DNA from: Solirubrobacteraceae bacterium
GTDB taxonomy: Bacteria; Actinomycetota; Thermoleophilia; Solirubrobacterales; Solirubrobacteraceae
Length of the DNA stretch: 32,661 nt
Assembly: GCA_030655275.1 (NCBI GenBank)
Contig: JAURVW010000352.1
Span: forward strand, 1-32,661
Reading direction: 5' to 3'
The notes below the pieces were generated by a model. That model was given only the letters and a program-made list of their open reading frames with translations. It was not told the origin of the DNA and did no database searches. The position numbers and the translations under genes are program-made. How positions within the stretch are numbered: position 1 is the stretch's first letter; each line of letters begins with the position of its first letter. Of this stretch, positions 1 to 9,653 are shown piece by piece.

Positions 1-2
1 GC

Positions 3-188
3 GCCAAGGCTCGCAGCGAGCGCCGCTCCAAGGCCGCGGCCGCCGCCCTGGCCCGTCCTGCGGTCGCCGTCGTGCGACCCGCCGCACCGGCCGTGCAGAG
101 CGCTCCTGCGCCGCGCGCCGCCGCTCCCTCTTACTCGCCTCCTCGTCCACGGACCGAGACGCCGCTGTGCGAACTCGGGCCCTGCTGA
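3..188 (+). CDS. C-terminal fragment of an upstream Ala/Pro/Arg-rich CDS, truncated by window edge
   Basis: Open frame from the window edge (AKARSERRSKAAAAALARPAVAVV...ETPLCELGPC*) ending TGA 186-188, just upstream of the T4SS operon. Confidence 0.4.
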   Translation, partial: AKARSERRSKAAAAALARPAVAVVRPAAPAVQSAPAPRAAAPSYSPPRPRTETPLCELGPC

Positions 189-214
189 TCGATCCGCCAG
201 AAAGGCACAAGCCC

Positions 215-637
215 ATGCCCATCACCTCTCTCATCACCGCCTCGCCGGCCGCTCCTCCGCGGCCCCGCACGCGCCGCTCGAGCGACGCAGGCCACCCCAG
301 GCTCTCGCCTCGCCAGCGCCGCGCGCTGACCGTGGCGTTCGGCGTCGCCGTCGTCGCCGTGCTGGCGATCGCGCTGCACGTCTCCGGCGGCCTCGGGCTC
401 TACACCAGCGTCACCAAGGACGAGATCGTCAAGCCGCCCAACTGGGCTCAGCTCGACGGCACCAGCAAGAACATCAAGGGCCAGATCCTCGCGTACGTCG
501 GTTTGTTCCTGGGCCCGCTGCTCGTGTTCGCCGGAGCGTGCGTCATCGTCGGCGCCCGCCTAGGCAACGAGCTGATGGGCAAGATCGCTGGCGGCCTGGT
601 CTTCCTCGTCGCCGTCGCCCCCGCGATCCTCGCGTAG
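215..637 (+). CDS. Small multi-TM protein, VirB2/TrbC pilin-like position in T4SS operon
   Basis: ATG 215; hydrophobic segments VAFGVAVVAVLAIALHV, ILAYVGLFLGPLLVFAGACVIVGA, IAGGLVFLVAVAPAILA; first gene of conjugation operon. Confidence 0.6.
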   Translation: MPITSLITASPAAPPRPRTRRSSDAGHPRLSPRQRRALTVAFGVAVVAVLAIALHVSGGLGLYTSVTKDEIVKPPNWAQLDGTSKNIKGQILAYVGLFLGPLLVFAGACVIVGARLGNELMGKIAGGLVFLVAVAPAILA

Positions 638-641
638 CGCG

Positions 642-2543
642 ATGCGTTGCCGCGCCGCTCTTATCGCAGCCGTCGCCACCGCCCTGGTCTTTCCAGCGGC
701 GGCCGGTGCGGCAACGCTCAACCCCCACTTCCTGCCGATGGCCGGCCTGCTCGACGAGATCGGGAAGGTCATCTTCGGCGGCCTGGAGTTCGGAGCCAAG
801 GAGCTTGGAAAGCTCGTGCTCTCGCTCATCGCGGGGATCGCCGACATGATCGTCCCGGACTCCTGGGGCAAGAAGGGCGTCGAGTTCATCAAGTGGCTCG
901 CCGCGATCCCGGACTACACCGGGAAGGGGTTCAGCGACTTCCACCAGATGCGCCGCATGACGCTCGGTCTGGCGCTGATCCTGCTGCCCGTCACGATGAC
1001 CTGGGCGGGCGCTGCATGGATGTTCGGCACCGAGCGCAGCGAACCGCTGCAGGCGATCATCATCCGCACGCTCACGGTGATCATCCTGCTGATCTCGTGG
1101 GGCACCGTCTGGAAGACGGTCCCGGCGCTGGGTAACCAGCTCACCAACGCGTTTCTGTCGATGCCGGCGGTCTCCACCGGCCTGCAGAAGTACATGGAGG
1201 TCGCCGTCGCTGGCGGCCTGCTCGGGTCGATCCCGTTCCTGGGCGCCCTGATCTGGATGCTCGCCGCGTTCCTGCTGGTCTGCGGCGTCGGCCTCAAGGT
1301 CTTCATCCTGCTGCTCGGCGGGATCCTCTACTTCGTCGGGCCGCTGCTGCTCGCCGTCGCCCCGCTGCAGGCCGGCTCGCGGCTGTTGCGCCGCTACATG
1401 GCGCTGTTCGTCGCGATCCCGGTCCTGCCGCTGGCGTTCGCGATCATCTTCACCGCGGCCGCACTCTTCATCAAGGGTGCCGCTGGCATCGGGACCGCGA
1501 TCGGCGGGAGCTCGGTCTTCGGCGCGGCCGCCGGCAGCATCATCGCGGGCTTCTCCGCGATCCTCGGACCGCTGCTGTGCTTCGGCGTGGCCAAGCGGAT
1601 GCTCGGCCCCGGCATGGACTCCCTCAAGGGGTCCGTCAGCAACTTCTCCCCCGCTGCGTCACTGGGCAAGGCCAAGGCCAGCCTCGCGGCGGCGCGCGGC
1701 GGCGTCACCGGCCGCTCAGCAGGCCAGACCGCCACCTCCGCACACGGCGCCGCGGGTCCGCGATCGGCAATGCAGAGCCTTTCGGAGTCGCGCATCGGCG
1801 TGCGCCAGGCCATCCAGGTCGGCGCTGGTTTCGCGGGTCTGGGCGCCAAGCCCCCTACCCCGGCACGCGCCGCGCTGCGGACCGCGCAGATCGCGGCTCG
1901 AGGAGGCCCGCAGGCCCTTGCCGGCGTCGGCGTCGGATACGCCACGGCCGGAGCGCGCGCGAACCTCGCAGGTCGCGGCGGCGTCAAGGGCATGGCCCGC
2001 GACGCGGCCACCAAGCTGCGCACGCCCGACGGCCGCCCCAACGGCACCGCGGCGGCGCACGAGGCCGCCGTCCACAGCCTTCGTCCCGAGGGCTTCCGCG
2101 GCCCCCAGGAGCCGGGCGTGGCGCCCAAGACGAACGCTCGCAAGCCCCCGGCCCGCTCAACGGCCGACAGCCCAGGATCGCGCCTTCCCGGCGCCTCTCC
2201 GGAGCCGCTTCGCGCAGAGGAGCGCGCCAAGCTCGCGGGAACCGCGAGCAACGGTCGCCAGACCCCTGCGCCGTCGCACACGCTGCTGCCCGACCGCGGC
2301 AGCCGCGGGCCGTCCGTCACGCCCGACTCGACGATCCACCTGCCCGCCGGCGGGCGGCGCCGCACGACCTCCGAGGGCTCGATGCCCTCCCGGTCTGCGT
2401 CCACGCCCAGCCTCCGGCCTGACAGCGGTCCGGAGGGCCCCACGCCGCGGCCCACGCAGCAGCGGCCCGTCTCGCTGCAGCACCCCACGCGCCCGGAGCG
2501 TCCGGGGTCTGGTCCACGCCTCGATCGCCGCGAAAACGCATGA
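642..2543 (+). CDS. TrbL/VirB6-like polytopic conjugal transfer membrane protein with long Pro/Arg/Ser-rich C-terminal tail
   Basis: N-terminal signal, many TM helices over ~first 330 aa, low-complexity basic tail; 4 nt downstream of previous stop. Confidence 0.7.
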   Translation: MRCRAALIAAVATALVFPAAAGAATLNPHFLPMAGLLDEIGKVIFGGLEFGAKELGKLVLSLIAGIADMIVPDSWGKKGVEFIKWLAAIPDYTGKGFSDFHQMRRMTLGLALILLPVTMTWAGAAWMFGTERSEPLQAIIIRTLTVIILLISWGTVWKTVPALGNQLTNAFLSMPAVSTGLQKYMEVAVAGGLLGSIPFLGALIWMLAAFLLVCGVGLKVFILLLGGILYFVGPLLLAVAPLQAGSRLLRRYMALFVAIPVLPLAFAIIFTAAALFIKGAAGIGTAIGGSSVFGAAAGSIIAGFSAILGPLLCFGVAKRMLGPGMDSLKGSVSNFSPAASLGKAKASLAAARGGVTGRSAGQTATSAHGAAGPRSAMQSLSESRIGVRQAIQVGAGFAGLGAKPPTPARAALRTAQIAARGGPQALAGVGVGYATAGARANLAGRGGVKGMARDAATKLRTPDGRPNGTAAAHEAAVHSLRPEGFRGPQEPGVAPKTNARKPPARSTADSPGSRLPGASPEPLRAEERAKLAGTASNGRQTPAPSHTLLPDRGSRGPSVTPDSTIHLPAGGRRRTTSEGSMPSRSASTPSLRPDSGPEGPTPRPTQQRPVSLQHPTRPERPGSGPRLDRRENA

Positions 2544-2601
2544 CCGACTCACCCTCTCCCCTCGTTGAACCCGCAGCACCGACCTTCCACGGAGGCGTCT
2601 G

Positions 2602-3000
2602 ATGTCCCTCGTCCTTCGACGCTTTAACGACCCCACCCGGTGGGTCGGCGTCCCGATCGGCACGTGGTTCGGCGGCGGCGGCGCCGTCGGCCTGCTCGCG
2701 CTGGCGTTCTACATCATCAAGCCGCCGTTCATGCTCGCGGTCGGTTTCACCATGTGGGTGATCTTCCTGCCGTCCGGCCTGGTCCTGCTGTGGGCCGCCG
2801 TGACCGGCGTTCCGCTGCTGCTGCTCGTCTCGGACTTCCTCCGATTCCTGCTGCGCCGCCGCCGGGTGCTGCAGCACGTCTCGCGCTCCCATCTCAAGGG
2901 CGGGATCTACGTGCGAGACATGCCCGCCGTCGTCACCTACGACCAGCCGGCGTGGACCAGCGACGTGGAGATCCCCGAGCCAAACCAGGACGCACGATGA
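2602..3000 (+). CDS. VirB3/PrgI-like T4SS membrane protein
   Basis: 132 aa with two hydrophobic segments, directly upstream of and ATGA-overlapping the VirB4-like ATPase. Confidence 0.65.
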   Translation: MSLVLRRFNDPTRWVGVPIGTWFGGGGAVGLLALAFYIIKPPFMLAVGFTMWVIFLPSGLVLLWAAVTGVPLLLLVSDFLRFLLRRRRVLQHVSRSHLKGGIYVRDMPAVVTYDQPAWTSDVEIPEPNQDAR

Positions 3001-5771
3001 GCCCTTGGAACCAGTCCGAGAAGACTCCTAAGGCCAAAACGCCGAAGGCGAGGACGTCGCCGCTGGGCAGCCTTCTGGACGTGGCGGTGGTGGAGCCCGA
3101 CGGCCTGATCGTCACGACCTCCGGCGACTACGTGCGCCTGGTTGAGATCGGTCGGGTGCCCAACCTGTTCTTTGCCACCGACGAGCAGCGCGCCCGCACG
3201 ATCGACTACTGGACCCGCCTGTGCGGGTCGATCCCCAACCAGCAAGAGCTGTGGTTCTTCGTCCTGCGAAACCCGCTGCCCCCGGAGCTGGTCTCAGCGC
3301 CCGACGTGGCGATCGCCCGCCGGGTCGCCGACCGCGACATGAAGCGCGTCGACGACCCGCTGCACGAGGACATGGCCCGCATGCGTCTGCGGCTCGAACG
3401 CCTCACCGCGCGGACCGTCTCCGAGGCCGCCACGGGCGACATGGGCGCCTCGTGGGCCCGCCACTACGCCGCCGTCGTCTGGCGGCCTCAGCCGGGCCGC
3501 AAGGTCCGTGACCAGGCTGGCTACTACCTCATGCGTGGCGGCAAGATGTCGCGCAGCAAAGCCCACGCGCGCAGCTACGCCTACACCGAGCACTACAACG
3601 CCGCCCTGGCGTCGCGCAACCTCGCGCTGTCGGTCGCCGCTCGCCTCAGCGACAGTGGCGCCCACACCGCCCAAGTCGACGGTGTTCACGCCCTCTCGCT
3701 GCTGTGGGAGCGCCTGCACCCCGCCGCGGGGCCCCACCCTCACCCCGAGCGCCTGGCCGACGTGTGCTCGACGCTCGCAGCCGGTTCGCCGGCCGAGGCG
3801 GCCCGCGCGCGGGCCGTGATCGTCGACGAGCTCGTTGCGGGCATGCCCGAGTACGAGATCCCTGAGGCCGAGCTGGACCTGACCAACCACGACTACGTTC
3901 GTCACTCAGACGGCACGTTGGAGGAGACGCTGTGGCTGGCCAAGCAGCCCGCGACCGCCGACCCGTGGTGGCTGGACCCGCTCTCGCAGACCGCGCTCGC
4001 CAGCACGCTGGCCGTCCGGATCCGACCCGAGGACCGCTCCGTGGCCCGCGTCTCCACGCGGACCCGCGTCGCTCGTCAGCAGGTCGCGATCGACGGCGCC
4101 AGTCGCCCAGTCTCGCGCGAGCAGTGGAAGGTGCTCGACGAGACCGAGACGGTCAACGAGCAACTGCAGTCCGAAGCCGGCGCGACCGTCTTCAAAGTCT
4201 CGGTCTACCTGAGCCTGCGCTGCACGTGGGGCGACTCCGACGCCCTGGAGACGACGGCCGACAAGCTCGCCACCGACTACCGCACCAACCTGGACGCCAC
4301 GCTCATGCGCGGCCGCCGGCTCGGGGCCCGTGGACTGCTGTCCTCACTGCCAATCGCCTCCGACCGGCTCAAGCGCGTCACCAAGTGGGCCTACAGCGAC
4401 ATGGGGCACCTCACCCCGCTGTCCTCGAGCCGCTGCGGCCACGACCGCGGCATGCCGCTGGGCTTCGCCTGGCCGCACGCCACCCTGGAGCGGCTGGACC
4501 TCTTCGACCGCAAGGCCGGAACGTTCATCGTCGGCATCACCGGCAAAGGCGGCCACGGCAAGACGCTCACCGCCAACGTGCTCGCCGCGCGCGCCACGCC
4601 CCCAGGCATGCGCCTTCGGATCATCGACCGTTCGACGGTCAGCGACGAGGACCACCACGCCCGTACCGGAGGCCACTACGACGCGCTGCTCTCGCTGATC
4701 CCCGGATCAGCACGAGTCGCGATCGGCACGCGCGACGCCAACGCCTCGCGGCTCAACCCGTGGGACGTGGACGACGTGACCGACGTGCACGACAGCCAGA
4801 TCTCGTTCCTGGCCACGCTGCACGACCTGCTCATCGGCGACGTGCACGGAGCCAACTCCTCCGATCGCCGCCTCGACGCCACCGACAAGGCGATCGTCAC
4901 CAACGCGATCACCGACGTGTACGAGCTGTGCGCGCAAGACCCCGACCTGCAGCCGACCGAATCGCTGCTCGTCGACCGCCTCAAGGAGCTGTACCTGGAG
5001 GCGTTTGACTCCGACGCCGAGACCGACCTGAGCCAGCGCATCCGCTCGCTGCTGGTCCGCCTGCAGGCCTACGCCTACGACGGCCCGCTCTCGTTCCTGA
5101 TGGACGAGCCCACGACCATCCCGCGCGACGCGCCGGCGATCGTCTTCGACACCACAGGCGTTCCAAAGGAGCGTCTGGCCGCCGTTCAGTACATCGTGCT
5201 GCAGGCCATCAACACCGAGGCCGAGCGGCTGTTCCAGCAGCGCCGCAAAGCGGGCCTGCCCGCCGAGTCCTGGCAGGACCGGCTGATGGTGATCGTCGAG
5301 GAGATCTGGCACCTCACCGACACCGAGGCAGGCCACCAGATGCTCAAGGAGTGGGCCCGTCGCGGCCGCCACCTCTACATGGTGCTCGTCTGGGTCACGC
5401 AGTTCCTCAACGACCTGGACTCGGCCGGCGGCCGCGGCCTGCTCGGCCAGACCAGCACGCTCATCACGCACTTCCAGGATGAGGCCAACGTCGCGCCGAT
5501 CGCCGCGTCGGCCGGTCTGACGGCCAACGACATCGCCAACATCGGCATGCTGCGCACCCGCCCGGGCGAGTTCAGCGAGGCGTTCGTCAAGACCAACGCC
5601 GGTCGCGGCAAGGTCCGCATGGCGTACGCCGCGCCCGAGTTCTGGGCCCTGGCGCAGGACCCCGAGGCCAACCAGCCGGTCCGCGCGATCGCGCTGGAGC
5701 GCTCCGGCGGTGACCCGTGGAAGGCGATCGAGCTGCTTGCCGATCCCGAGTCCGACCTAACCGCCGCCTGA
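2997..5771 (+). CDS. VirB4-like conjugative ATPase
   Basis: 924 aa; Walker A GITGKGGHGKT; RLMVIVEEIWHL (Walker B-like) and ARRGRHLYMVLVWVTQ motif typical of VirB4/TraC-type ATPases. Confidence 0.85.
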   Translation: MSPWNQSEKTPKAKTPKARTSPLGSLLDVAVVEPDGLIVTTSGDYVRLVEIGRVPNLFFATDEQRARTIDYWTRLCGSIPNQQELWFFVLRNPLPPELVSAPDVAIARRVADRDMKRVDDPLHEDMARMRLRLERLTARTVSEAATGDMGASWARHYAAVVWRPQPGRKVRDQAGYYLMRGGKMSRSKAHARSYAYTEHYNAALASRNLALSVAARLSDSGAHTAQVDGVHALSLLWERLHPAAGPHPHPERLADVCSTLAAGSPAEAARARAVIVDELVAGMPEYEIPEAELDLTNHDYVRHSDGTLEETLWLAKQPATADPWWLDPLSQTALASTLAVRIRPEDRSVARVSTRTRVARQQVAIDGASRPVSREQWKVLDETETVNEQLQSEAGATVFKVSVYLSLRCTWGDSDALETTADKLATDYRTNLDATLMRGRRLGARGLLSSLPIASDRLKRVTKWAYSDMGHLTPLSSSRCGHDRGMPLGFAWPHATLERLDLFDRKAGTFIVGITGKGGHGKTLTANVLAARATPPGMRLRIIDRSTVSDEDHHARTGGHYDALLSLIPGSARVAIGTRDANASRLNPWDVDDVTDVHDSQISFLATLHDLLIGDVHGANSSDRRLDATDKAIVTNAITDVYELCAQDPDLQPTESLLVDRLKELYLEAFDSDAETDLSQRIRSLLVRLQAYAYDGPLSFLMDEPTTIPRDAPAIVFDTTGVPKERLAAVQYIVLQAINTEAERLFQQRRKAGLPAESWQDRLMVIVEEIWHLTDTEAGHQMLKEWARRGRHLYMVLVWVTQFLNDLDSAGGRGLLGQTSTLITHFQDEANVAPIAASAGLTANDIANIGMLRTRPGEFSEAFVKTNAGRGKVRMAYAAPEFWALAQDPEANQPVRAIALERSGGDPWKAIELLADPESDLTAA

Positions 5772-7402
5772 TGGCTGCCCCCGCGGTCGTAGCCAAGGCC
5801 GCGGCGACCCCTGCGGGGCGCCGCGTGATCCGCCTGGCGATCATCGGCGTCGTCGGGCTGCTGCTGCTCCCGGTCCTGCTGCTCGTCCTGATCGTCATGC
5901 CGGCGGCCGACTGCGCGCCGCCGGCCAGCGTCGACGACGGCTCGATTCCGAGCACCTGGGACGGCCCGGGCTCACTGGGCGGCGTCGCCGGCACGGGGGT
6001 GACCGCGGCCGAGCTCTCCGCCGCCCGCAAGCGCGGCGGGGGCCTCAAGATCACCGCCGGTCCCTACCGCTCCACCGCCTACGCCCCGATCGCGGGCGGC
6101 GTGAACTGCGGCAACGGGTGCGGCTACACCGCCTCGGGGATTCGCGTCGACAACGGCCGCCGTCGCGCCTACCTGATCGCCAGCAACCCGCGCCTCAACA
6201 GCTACGGGTCGCTTGCCTACATCTGGCCCAACCCCTACGACTGGCGCGGCCCGTTCGTCGTTGCCGACACGGGCGGCGACTTCGGCGGCGCCGGACGCCT
6301 GGACTTCTACACCTTCGAACCCCGCTCGCTCAGCAAAGCGCTCTCGTGGGGCAACACGAAGATGGTCCAGGTCTCCTCCAAGCCGATCGTCTCCGGCGGC
6401 CCTGGCGACGCAGGCTCCGGCGTGCAGACCGTTCCGGTCGCAGACCGCACCGCCCCCGCCAGCCCGGAGGCCTCCTCGAGCCGCTGGCCCGCCCCGGTCC
6501 CCGGACCGATTACCTCCGGCTTCGGACCGCGGTCCTCGCCCGGCGGCATCGGCTCCACCAACCACGAAGGCATCGACTTCGGCGTGCCGATCGGAACGCC
6601 GATTAAGGTCCCCGTCGCGGGCCGCGTGATCTTCGCCGGCACGATGAGCGGCTACGGCAACTACGTCTGCGTGCTGCATCAGCCCGCGCTTTCGAGCTGC
6701 TACGCCCACCTCTCAAGGATCAATGTCTCTGTGGGGCGCGCCGTGGCCGCCGGCCAGGTCATCGCCCTCTCGGGCAACACCGGCAACTCCACCGGCCCTC
6801 ACCTGCACTTCGAGGTCCGCCGCTCCGCAACGCCCGCCGGAGATCCGGCCGTGGATCCCCGCAAGTTCCTCTCAGGAGAGGCACCCACCGCCAGCGTCGT
6901 CGACGCCGCCGAGCACCAGTGCCCCGGGGCTGTCGACACCACCGATGTCGCCGGCAGCGTCGACCCCGCAAGCGGCGCGGCCGCGGGCTACCCCACCCGC
7001 GGCGGCCAAGGCCAGATCATCGGCCGCCCGGGCCAGGGCACGCACTCCTTCGCCGCGGCGCCCAACAACTGGCAGTCCGACCGCGCGATCGACATCGGCA
7101 TCCCATCCGGCACGCCGCTGCTGGCCACCGAAGACGGCGTGATCTGCGCCAGATGCGGCTTCGGAACGCTCGACGCCAGCGCCTCCAGCCGCTTCGGCGG
7201 CATGCGCTTCACGCTCACCGCAAACAGCGGCCGCCAGTGGTACTACGCCCACCTCTCGCGCCTGGCCGTGCGGCCCGGCCAGCGCGTCAAGCGCGGCGAG
7301 CTCGTCGGCTACTCCGGCGTCGCCAACGGCGTCGCACACCTTCACCTCGGCCTCAGCGCCGGAGACATCCTCGCCGTCCTCGGAATCACCAAGCAGGTCT
7401 GA
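5771..7402 (+). CDS. Secreted/membrane-anchored cell-wall hydrolase: 3D-like domain, M23 LytM peptidase, second degenerate M23-like domain
   Basis: N-terminal TM; YTASGIRVD...PFVVADTGGDF; HEGIDFGVPIGTPI...GNSTGPHLHFEVR; second copy DRAIDIGIPSGTPL...VAHLHLGL. Confidence 0.8.
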   Translation: MAAPAVVAKAAATPAGRRVIRLAIIGVVGLLLLPVLLLVLIVMPAADCAPPASVDDGSIPSTWDGPGSLGGVAGTGVTAAELSAARKRGGGLKITAGPYRSTAYAPIAGGVNCGNGCGYTASGIRVDNGRRRAYLIASNPRLNSYGSLAYIWPNPYDWRGPFVVADTGGDFGGAGRLDFYTFEPRSLSKALSWGNTKMVQVSSKPIVSGGPGDAGSGVQTVPVADRTAPASPEASSSRWPAPVPGPITSGFGPRSSPGGIGSTNHEGIDFGVPIGTPIKVPVAGRVIFAGTMSGYGNYVCVLHQPALSSCYAHLSRINVSVGRAVAAGQVIALSGNTGNSTGPHLHFEVRRSATPAGDPAVDPRKFLSGEAPTASVVDAAEHQCPGAVDTTDVAGSVDPASGAAAGYPTRGGQGQIIGRPGQGTHSFAAAPNNWQSDRAIDIGIPSGTPLLATEDGVICARCGFGTLDASASSRFGGMRFTLTANSGRQWYYAHLSRLAVRPGQRVKRGELVGYSGVANGVAHLHLGLSAGDILAVLGITKQV

Positions 7403-7403
7403 C

Positions 7404-7604
7404 ATGAACCAGCCCACCAACACCCCCGACCCCGACAACCGCCCGCCGTCAAGCCTGGTGATCGGGCATCCCAGCACGGGCCGCACGACGGCCCCGATCG
7501 CCGCGCTCGCGCAGGCCTTCAACGCCGCCGACAGCGGCGCCGTCGTCGTCCTCGACCCCAAGGGCGAGCTGGGGCCCTACGCCGCTTCTGGGAGCGACCG
7601 ATGA
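7404..7604 (+). CDS. 66-aa P-loop protein resembling the N-terminal nucleotide-binding part of a TraG/VirD4 coupling protein (truncated or micro-protein)
   Basis: SLVIGHPSTGRTTAPIAALAQAF...GAVVVLDPKGEL; coupled both sides in operon (ATGA with next gene). Confidence 0.55.
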   Translation: MNQPTNTPDPDNRPPSSLVIGHPSTGRTTAPIAALAQAFNAADSGAVVVLDPKGELGPYAASGSDR

Positions 7605-8170
7605 GGGCCGCACGGACCACCGCTACGGCGATCACGCTCGCCGCGGCGCTCGCGATCGGCGGATGCGGCGTCAACGACCCGTACGCCGACAACCAGGGCG
7701 CCACCCCGGCCAAGACCGAGGGCAGCGATCACGACGAGCTGACCGTCAACGACGAGACAACCGATGTCACGACCGGCGACGTCGGCGACGTCGGCGGCGC
7801 CGCCGGCGCCGAGCGCGTGGCGCGCGAGTTCGCGGTCACGAGCCTGACCTACAGCCCCGACACCTACGTCGCTCAGCAGCGCTCGCTTCGGGCCCGCGCC
7901 ACGGGCGCGATGTCCACGCAGCTCGAACCGCCGGTTCCGGACGAGGACACCGCCAAGACGCTCGCCGCCAGCAAGCTCACCAGCCGCGCCCGGGTCCTGG
8001 TCTCCGATATCGAGTCCAGCGACCCGAAGTCCGCCAACGTGATCGTGCTGCTCAAGGTCTTCACCGGCACCCAGGGCCGTCGGCGTGTGACGCCCGACTA
8101 CCAGCCCTACCGCGTTCGCCTTCGCCAGCAGGCGGGCACGTGGAAGGTCTTCGCGATGGACGCGCCATGA
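7601..8170 (+). CDS. Lipoprotein, VirB8/TcpC-like (NTF2-like) conjugation protein
   Basis: Signal + lipobox AIGGC; ~150 aa soluble part with terminal VRLRQQAGTWKVFAMDAP typical of NTF2-like folds; ATGA overlaps. Confidence 0.55.
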   Translation: MRAARTTATAITLAAALAIGGCGVNDPYADNQGATPAKTEGSDHDELTVNDETTDVTTGDVGDVGGAAGAERVAREFAVTSLTYSPDTYVAQQRSLRARATGAMSTQLEPPVPDEDTAKTLAASKLTSRARVLVSDIESSDPKSANVIVLLKVFTGTQGRRRVTPDYQPYRVRLRQQAGTWKVFAMDAP

Positions 8171-8676
8171 CCGCCATCCCGATGAGCACCCGCGCCCGCC
8201 GCACCGACGCGGTGTGGGTCGCGCTGACGATCACGGCGTTCGTGTGGGGCGCAGCGTTTGAGAACACCACCGGCTACTCCGGCGGCCAAACGCTCGCGCC
8301 CGCCCTCCACGGCACCCCTGGCGAAGCGATCGCGATCTTCGTGCGCAACACCACAGCGTGCCTGCTTTTGATCGCCTTCGCGCACCGCCCCGCCAGCACG
8401 CCGCGCCTGCTTTCCGGAGCTGGCGAGAGCCTGTGCGGCGCGATCCCGTGGGGCACCGCGGTGTTCGGCGGAATCCTGGCCGCCCACCCCGACGGGCTGC
8501 AGTACTTCCCCCACGCTCCGGCCGAGCTGCTGGCGGCCGCGCTCGCCGGCGCCTGGCCGCTGTGCGCGCGCAGCATCCCGCCAACCCGCCGGGCAACCGC
8601 CCAGCGCGCGGCAATCGTCGTCGCGCTGCTGGCCGTCGCTGCGCTCCTCGAGACCTTTGCCGTCCCGCACGCATGA
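8167..8676 (+). CDS. SpoIIM-like (stage II sporulation protein M family) integral membrane protein
   Basis: 170 aa; FVRNTTACLLLIAFA and FPHAPAELLAAALAGAW resemble SpoIIM 'NN..' and 'PHGxxELPAxxxAG' motifs. Confidence 0.45.
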   Translation: MTAIPMSTRARRTDAVWVALTITAFVWGAAFENTTGYSGGQTLAPALHGTPGEAIAIFVRNTTACLLLIAFAHRPASTPRLLSGAGESLCGAIPWGTAVFGGILAAHPDGLQYFPHAPAELLAAALAGAWPLCARSIPPTRRATAQRAAIVVALLAVAALLETFAVPHA

Positions 8677-8698
8677 CCCCGACCGATCGGACCTGACG

Positions 8699-9475
8699 AT
8701 GATGGGCGCAACCCACGGCGTCGGCGGCCTGGCCGTCGGCGCCGCGACCGTCCTGACGGCGCGCGAGCTCGGCGTGGACCTCGACGGCGCACAGGCTGCG
8801 ATCGTCATCGCCTGCGGCGCCGTCGCCGCCGAGCTTCCGGATCTGGACCTGCGGACCTCCCGCATCAGCCACGGCACCAGCAGCCTGACCGGCGTCCCGT
8901 TCGTCGGACGCCTGGCGCTGCTGCTCACCCTTCCCGTCGTCCTGGCCGGAGCCGCGATCCGCAGCACGGGCGTCAGCCACCGCGGCCCCACCCACTCCGT
9001 GGCGGCCGCGCTGGCGTGGACCGCGGCGATCGTGCCGCTCTACGGCCTGTACTGGTGGCTGCTGGGCGCCCTGCTGCGCTTCGTCGCCGCGCAAACGCCG
9101 CTGCTTGCCTCCCTCTCCCTCGCCGACACCTCGGCGCTGCAGCACGCTTGGTTCGGGGTCGCTCCGGTGGTCGCGATCGCCACCCTGACCGCGTACCTCT
9201 CGCACCTGCTGCTCGACGACATGACGCCGGCCAAGCAATCGCTGCTGTGGCCGCTTCGCACCGAGAATATCTCCGTGCTCCGCCGCCCGCAGGTCCCCGT
9301 CGGCGGCGCCCGAGAGTTCCTGCTGGTCGCGCTCCCGCTCGGCCTGCTGGCGCTCTCGCTCGGCTGGCAGGCCGCCGGTCCGTTCCTGCCCGCGCCCGGC
9401 GACCTCTACGACCAGAGCGCCCTCCAGCAGCTCGTGATGCAGTCCGAGAGAGACGCTGATGCCGCTGCGCGGTAG
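8699..9475 (+). CDS. YdjM-like (DUF457) membrane-bound metal-dependent hydrolase family protein
   Basis: ATHGVGGLAVGAA...AELPDLDL...SHRGPTHSVAAAL: conserved H/D motifs with TM segments. Confidence 0.65.
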   Translation: MMGATHGVGGLAVGAATVLTARELGVDLDGAQAAIVIACGAVAAELPDLDLRTSRISHGTSSLTGVPFVGRLALLLTLPVVLAGAAIRSTGVSHRGPTHSVAAALAWTAAIVPLYGLYWWLLGALLRFVAAQTPLLASLSLADTSALQHAWFGVAPVVAIATLTAYLSHLLLDDMTPAKQSLLWPLRTENISVLRRPQVPVGGAREFLLVALPLGLLALSLGWQAAGPFLPAPGDLYDQSALQQLVMQSERDADAAAR

Positions 9476-9653
9476 CCCCAGCGGTCCCTCGCTCAACCGA
9501 CGCTGGGAAGTGATGCGCGCCGCGGGCCCACCTCCCGCGATAGCCCCTGCTTTGAGCGTTCTCACCCTCGCCGCGGCCCGCACGTTCCCGCGAATCGCGC
9601 TGAACCCCCTTCCGCCTCAATTCCGTAACAGCACCGTCTAGGGTTCGTTTGAG

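Noticed and set aside
1394-2488. 364-aa minus-strand ORF
   Set aside because: Shadow ORF opposite the TrbL-like gene, typical of high-GC DNA.
8231-9583. 450-aa minus-strand ORF
   Set aside because: Antisense to SpoIIM-like and YdjM-like genes; low-complexity.
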